Assembly: GCA_013054445.1 (NCBI GenBank)
Contig: JAAMPI010000092.1
Coordinates: forward strand, 1-64,000
Origin: Cudoniella acicularis
Taxonomy: Eukaryota; Ascomycota; Leotiomycetes; Helotiales; Helotiaceae
Direction: 5' to 3'
Length of the DNA stretch: 64,000 bases
This document shows positions 58,613-64,000 of the stretch, one piece after another (position 1 is the first letter of the stretch; every line of letters begins with the position of its first letter). A program made the translations under genes and the position numbers. The notes beneath the pieces were generated by a model. It had not been told where the DNA came from and did no database searches. It saw nothing but the letters and a program-made list of their open reading frames with translations.

Positions 58613-59519
58613 CTTATCAAGATCAAGGAGCAATAATTTCTTCTAAGAGAACTGTCCATGGAGCTTGAACAGAATAGGAAAATGCCTTGAGGGGAGGTTA
58701 TTGGGGGAGAGGGTTCGAAGAAATCGTTATCAATGATATATTGACACCAAGCACGAAAAGAGTTCCCACTCAGGCAAACAGATATTAAAATCGTGTGAAT
58801 GGGGGAATCCACCTCCGATTTGTAGCTGTACTGGGGCCCAGGTTCTTGGTTGGTCGGGAAGGCGACAGTCTGACAATCACCGTGTCCGTGTTCGTTGTTG
58901 TGGACATAGCCATAAACACGGTGTAAGTTAACGTCGACATGAGTTTGCGAGGAGGTCACTGCAAGTGCCCTGGTGGAGCATGACTCGGTGCAAGCTACCA
59001 ATCAAAGACCTGGACAGCGTTTTCCGTTTTAGGTCAAGCGACATCTTCCCCCTGAATCCCCCCACTATTGAGCAAGTTGTCGTGGGGCAAACCTTGCCGG
59101 CTAAGCTTGGCACAACCCCAGGAATAAGCGGAGGAGAACAAAGACATTGCCTGTTTAATTGGGAGAACGCGATGCAAAAAAACAATGTGGATCCAGGTGT
59201 CAGAGAGATCCTTGACTATCGGCCTTTTCCCATCAAACCGGCGCCAATCTTTATTGAACATTTTCCTAATGTGTAACTTTTCACACACGGCGATTACTGC
59301 GTATGCCGGTGCAATGCTGCCCCGAGACAAATATCTAGGGGCTTTTTTTTTTTTTGGCATTTAAACCTCGACGCAAGTTTTGCCTTTGAAACATTCTTGA
59401 TAAATCATCTCAAATCAGAATTCGAATTTCTACACATACTCTTCCTAGCCTTCATTTCAAAGGTAGGATAGACGAAGAAGAACATCTCCGAGTCCATTAA
59501 GTGTGAAACTGCGCTTGAG
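58613..59519. other. Intergenic, possible further oxidoreductase debris
   Basis: Minus-strand frames at 58640-59000 and 59034-59276 are open but I cannot link them to the FAD oxidoreductase. Poly-T near 59345. Treated as non-coding. Confidence 0.4.
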
Positions 59520-61141
59520 ATGCTTTCGCAAAGAGGTAACAAATTTGTTGAACTCCAAGATATACCATGGCGGTTTCCAGCGGGTGGCAACAATCGGTAT
59601 CACAAGGAGTCCAACCCAGATGGAGTAATTTCCTTTTCTATGGCAGAGAATGTGAGTAAGAAATTGTTTAGAAATGTTCAAGAAAAAGCGATACTGACTC
59701 AATGCACACTGCTCAGTGTCTAGTAAGCAAAGAGCTACAAGAGTTCGTTGAAAAAAATGTAAGGAAAAGTAAAATCCTCTTGGCATATCGTAGTTAAACA
59801 ATCGCAAGGTTAAAATACCCGAACTTGCCTTCACCTACTCCTTCAGCACAATGGGTGGACCAAAATTTCCCATCGCCATGGCATCGCACATGAACAATTA
59901 TTTCAACCCTTTCTCGCCTGTCCTCCCGGAGCAGATTCTCACTGGGGCAGGCCTCACTGCCATTCACGAGATGCTAGCTCTTTCGCTCGGAGACCCTGGA
60001 GATGGAATTCTGGTTAGCAGACCAATATATGGTCGCTTCGAGCTGGATTTTGGGAACACGGCGGACCTGAAGATCGTTTATGCGAACATGGGAAATACTG
60101 ATCCCTTTGAATTAGATGTTGTGGGCAAGTATCGCAAGGCGTTTGAAAATGCCGAGAAAATTAGAGTGAAGATCAGGGCATTGTTGATTGTAAATCCAAA
60201 CAATCCTATGGGTATGTTTTATGTCGGCGTTTGAATTTAGAAGAAAGCTGAAGTTGAACAGGACGTTGCTACCCGCGCGAAACAATCAAAGAGATTATGA
60301 GTTCTGCGAGGAGAAGCAAATTCATATGATCAGCGATGAAGTCTATGCTCTTTCCGTTTACGAAACCGTCAATAAAGATGCGCCAACGTTCACTTCAGCT
60401 CTGTCAATAAACCCGGACGGTGTTATCGACCCAGAGAGACTTCACATTTTGTACGGGATGTCTAAGGTTTGTCGAAATTTCACCTTTAAGAGATATTATA
60501 GTGCTAACTCACTTCATCAGGATTTTGCCGCGGCGGGTCTCCGTCTTGGCTGTCTCATTACAAAGTATGCGCCATTGCGCAAAGCCATAGCTGCAAATAT
60601 CCGCTTCCATAATCCATCCGGCATGTCAATCGCAATTGGAACGAAGATACTCGAGAACAAGGAATTTGTCAGGGATTTCATTGCTCTGAGTAGGAAGAGG
60701 CTGTCGGAAGCGTATGGATATACTACAGGAGTTCTGGAAAAGGCCAGGGTAAAATTTTCCAAGGGAGGGTACATGATTCGTAGAGAATTCGGTGTAATGG
60801 CAAGCTAATTAACTTTGAAAATAGGAATGCAGGCTTCTTCCTGTATATCGACCTTAGGCCTTGGCTTTTCAAAGATATTTCAGGAGAAGGAAGTGAGAGG
60901 GAATTTGCGCTTACCCAATATCTTTTAGATAGAGGTGTTGTGGTGCAACCTTGCGAAGAGCATAATGAGATGCCAGGTTTCTTCAGACTGGTGTTCACAA
61001 TGGAAACGCAGGTTTTGGAGGTGGGGTTGAGAAGGTATGATAATATTCCTTGGAAATTGCTAGATGAAAAAAGTGAGCTGACTTTGGAATTTTAGATTGG
61101 TTGGAGCACTCAAAGAATTGGAAATAAATGGGGCAAAATGA
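59520..61141 (+). pseudogene. ACC-synthase-like PLP aminotransferase with a one-base frame break
   Basis: Seven exons can be read: 59520-59651, 59717-59758, 59809-60211, 60262-60466, 60521-60768, 60825-61034 and 61096-61141, about 428 residues once the break is allowed for. Conserved features of class I/II aminotransferases of the 1-aminocyclopropane-1-carboxylate synthase group are in order: M-G-G-P-K-F-P, T-G-A-G-L-T-A-I-H-E, N-P-N-N-P-M-G-R-C-Y-P, M-I-S-D-E-V-Y-A, and the PLP lysine in G-M-S-K followed by D-F-A-A-A-G-L-R-L-G across an intron. Near 60299-60301 the frame slips: I-M is followed by S-S-A-R in the printed frame, but E-F-C-E-E-K-Q-I in the next, as if one base were missing. Everything else is intact, so a sequencing error or a very recent mutation are both possible. 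Confidence 0.82.
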
Positions 61142-62052
61142 TTAGGCATGCCTTCTTGAATATTTTTTCTTTGCCCATGGGCCTGGCGATTGAATGGATG
61201 GGAGAGATCTAGAAAGCGCATGAGAATTGGCGCTAGTTAATATATTTGCAGCGGGCGCCAGAAAATCATTCTAAAAATCTTGAAGAATGTTTTACAATGA
61301 CGGAAAGGATTTTAAAATTCTAAATTTTTTTTTAAAAATGGACAAGTGCGAAAAGGGGGAAAATAAGTTGCCAAGGCTTGCATAACGTTCATAAATTTAT
61401 TCAACATGCATAAACTTATGCATCGTCAATTGTACAACCTCTCAAAATGAGTTGAGGAGAACTTCAACCACCACCGGAACCACAACATCATCACTTTCCA
61501 ACCTCAACATCCGCAAACATCACAAGATCGTTCTCCTTGCGACAATAATAGGTATGTAGGTCTCTATTCAATTGATTCCGATGAGATATAGTGTCCTCAC
61601 GAGCTGCAATTCTGAGTCGCGTTTGTGTGGCAATATTGCGCAGTGATGAAGGGTGGCTGGCAAAAGCTCATTCTCATCCATGTGAGTTTGAGATATTCTC
61701 ATATATTTCAGACTTGTCCTCAAAAACGGGGATCAAGGTATAAGAAACATGAGATTAAAAGATATTGGAGCAGTTTTCTGGTGGATAGTTACTGGATGAA
61801 TTTTCCAGATCTTGAGACATGATTCTTTCCAGCTGTTTTTCGCATTCGATGCTAACCTGTATCATCTCACAGAGGAAACGATTAGAATTCACATTGTCAC
61901 GTTATTTTGGAGACTAAAAGTGAATTGAACCGATTGTCGCGATCCTCAACGCGACTGCGTTGATGAATTGATAAACCACAATTTCGGCCCCGCCATTCAA
62001 GATATTCCCCAACCCTTCCCTTCTCAACGCAAACCAACAAATCCTCCCAACA
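61142..62052. other. Intergenic
   Basis: 0.9 kb, AT-rich. Promoter region for the BTB-bromodomain gene expected near its right end. No coding signal. Confidence 0.6.
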
Positions 62053-63445
62053 ATGGCAGAGATGGCGAATCAAGGTGTCGATCTCACTGGTGACACAGGA
62101 CAGCTCTCTACGACGGTATCATGGCAGTAAGTCGCTCCTTCAACAAGATCCATCCTCTTTGCGCCAGAAGGTTGAGGTACTAATATCGTTCGCCCAGTGA
62201 ACCTCATCCGATCTTTGTGATTGTTCTCGTTGGCAAAGAAGAAATACCTTACGGTATCCAAAAGGACCTTCTCTGCGCTCAATCACCCTTCTACCGTGAG
62301 CACTTCGCGAAGCAAGGTCAAGTCAATCAAGTCGAACATCTCGTCAAGCTCCCTGATACGGATATCGAGACATTTGGCTGCTTTCAGAACTTCATATATA
62401 CTAGTTACATGTATGATAAACGCGGTGGACGCGAGATTCCTGACTATCCTCTCCTCATGGGCGTATGGAAACTCGCAACGCAACTCAAGATGGCTCCCTT
62501 GCGGGCTTCTGTACTGGATGTTATGGCGGAGCGGCGTCAGACAACGAATGCTATTCCAGGCACGGCGCTCTTAAAGCAAGCTTGGAAGGAGACAGAGGAG
62601 GGCAGTGGGCTTCGCAAGATGCTTATTGGTTGGGCAGCAGAGCACAGTGAGTTCCTTCCGCGTTTTTCAGTGAATTCTCATCACACATCAGACCGAAACT
62701 AATGCGCTTCGCAGTGCGCTCCTCGCCAGACATCCGAAATACTTTCGCAAAGTCTCTCCCTCAAGAAATTCTCAGCGAACTTGTCATCGTCATGAGCGAA
62801 CTTCCAGCTACACCTGCCTATATACCACAAGCTTTAAAGCACCCCCTTCCAAATAACCCCGTCGAGATAGACTTTGAACAAGCGCGACCTGTCAGCAAAC
62901 GTGCCCGAAAGTCAGACGCCGGCATCATGAACTCCGCTCCCGACGACGCCTTCGAAGTCAAGCCTGTGATCAAGAAACCTGCGCGCAAGTCAGAGCCTGG
63001 CGGTCGCAAAGTCAAGGGTCGCGTTGCTTCGGGCCGCGCCGGACTATCAAATGCGCCAATCGTGATTGATCCAGAGAAGGACATGGTTTATTGCAGAGAT
63101 CTTATTCATCGCATGCTTTCCGGACCTGGTTTTTGGACCCGTCTGGTTGGACCGTTCAGGGACCCTGTGGATCCCACCGTCCACAACGCTCCCAACTACT
63201 TCGATGTTGTGAAGCGGCCAATAGACCTGAATACAATCCAGAGGAAGATGAACAACAACGAATACACCACTTCGCAGGAGTTTGAAGCCGATATCCGTCT
63301 CATTTTCCAGAATTGCTATGAGTATTGGACGCCTGAGGACCCAGTATTCAAGGATTGTGAGAACTTCGAGAAGTACTTTAATACAAAGTGGGCTGAGAGG
63401 CATAAGTGGGTTCCACCATACGTTAAGACTGAGGTTATCGATTAA
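62053..63445 (+). CDS. BTB-bromodomain protein
   Basis: Three exons, 62053-62126, 62198-62646 and 62715-63445, give 417 residues with GT-AG introns. A BTB-like domain covers about 28-125 (I-F-V-I-V-L-V-G-K-E-E-I-P-Y; L-L-C-A-Q-S-P-F-Y-R-E-H-F; F-I-Y-T-S-Y-M-Y). A basic linker at about 215-285 contains two A-R-K-S motifs and likely nuclear-localisation signals. A bromodomain covers about 296-400 (P-V-D-P-T; Y-F-D-V-V-K-R-P-I-D-L-N-T-I-Q-R-K-M; F-Q-N-C-Y-E-Y-W). The final position of the N-C-Y-x-Y-N motif, normally the acetyl-lysine-binding Asn, is Trp here. It is probably a nuclear chromatin-associated protein, and the pocket may not bind acetyl-lysine in the usual way. Confidence 0.9.
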
Positions 63446-64000
63446 ACTGTGGATGATTTTCACTTGCAAGAAGCATGGCGTTGGGGGTATAAGGTTCCGA
63501 ACAGTGTAATCATCACACTGTAATGGCTGGCGGCCTGACCAATCTTCTAAAGTTTGCATTGCTCAGAGGTTCTTTGGCCTGTTAGCTGCTACTGCATGTA
63601 CTTACATAATCAATTAGTGTTGCTTCCCATGTCCTATTTGTATAATATTTATAACCTCTTCTGTTGTGAGTGTCTCTTCTTTTCGTTTATGAGTATCTTT
63701 CCTCGTGTGAGTCCCTCTTTTCTTCTTTTATGAGTGCCTCTCCTGTTGTGAGTATCTCTTGTATAAGTGTCTTTTTTTCATATAAATGTCTTTCCTCTTA
63801 TTTTATAAGCATCTCTCCTCTTCCGCTCTAAGAAGTCTTCTTCGTGTGAGTACTTCTCTTTTATAGATATAGATATCTCTTCTCGTATAAGTATCTCGGG
63901 GGGGGGGCGGGTTAGGTATCTTTTCTTGTATAAATATATCTTTTTTTATGTATTTTAATTTATTTACTATATATTTATTAAGTTAACAAATATCTAAGAT
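63446..64000. repeat. Degenerate GTGAGTATCTCTT array, then AT-rich end
   Basis: From about 63664 to 63935 the sequence is a drifting tandem array of (g)tgagt(a/g)tctctt-type units about 22-28 bp long, on a CT-rich background, with a run of G at 63898-63907. The last bases are AT-rich. No coding signal. Confidence 0.7.

Overview
The window looks like nuclear chromosomal DNA from a filamentous ascomycete (Pezizomycotina). Genes carry short GT-AG introns of about 45-160 bp with CTAAC/CTGAC-like branch sites. The gene set is typical of plant-associated or saprotrophic moulds: a velvet-domain regulator, UstYa-family proteins, WSC-domain wall proteins, a GH6 cellobiohydrolase, a DUF1996 protein and small secreted proteins. 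A leotiomycete (Helotiales-like) is my guess; nothing in the sequence proves the order. Long stretches between genes have no recognisable coding content but many simple repeats. There is one assembly gap (NNNN at 41827-41830).

Layout. 1-759 (-): edge-truncated Ecl1-like zinc-binding protein. 760-6525: long non-coding stretch. 6526-8364 (-): mitochondrial DEAD-box helicase. 9418-12115 (-): two unrecognised proteins. 13020-14987 (+): broken Hsp70-like ATPase. 15555-19794: compact three-gene locus read here as a dikaritin-type RiPP cluster, made of a secreted repeat precursor and two UstYa-family oxidase genes. 22924-28267 (+): 1720-residue secreted protein with a beta-propeller-like N-terminus and five WSC domains. 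29614-31684 (-): BTB protein and an unclear ORF. 31685-37298: gene-poor. 37299-38706 (+): GH6 cellobiohydrolase. 40485-41164 (+): broken CAP/PR-1 protein. 42360-45273 (-): 2OG-Fe(II) oxygenase and a SnoaL-like protein. 46294-46670 (-): eight-cysteine secreted protein. 48271-49685 (+): DUF1996 protein. 50894-54967 (+): velvet + Zn2Cys6 + C2H2-like regulator with one frame break. 55196-56400: relics. 56420-56818 (-): acidic secreted protein. 57090-57740: degenerate repeats. 58204-58612 (-): relic of an FAD-linked oxidoreductase. 59520-61141 (+): ACC-synthase-like aminotransferase with a one-base frame break. 62053-63445 (+): BTB-bromodomain protein.

Two observations stand out. First, the three-gene locus at 15.5-19.8 kb has the parts expected of a ribosomally made cyclic peptide: signal peptide, dibasic Kex2-type sites, three Phe/Tyr-rich repeats, and two UstYa proteins with the HQLHC and HC(L/I)DYL motifs. 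The predicted core (F-K/R-I-Y-A-Q-Y) is one I do not recognise. Second, the 50.9-55.0 kb gene joins three DNA-binding modules normally found in separate proteins: velvet, Zn2Cys6 and C2H2-like. The frame is continuous except for an extra T in a TTTT run inside the conserved velvet C-terminal motif.

Several genes are decayed. Five premature stops in three relics (TAG x2, TAG x2, TAA) can each be explained by a single C-to-T change in a CpA context or its complement. This fits light RIP-like mutation, though it could also be ordinary decay.
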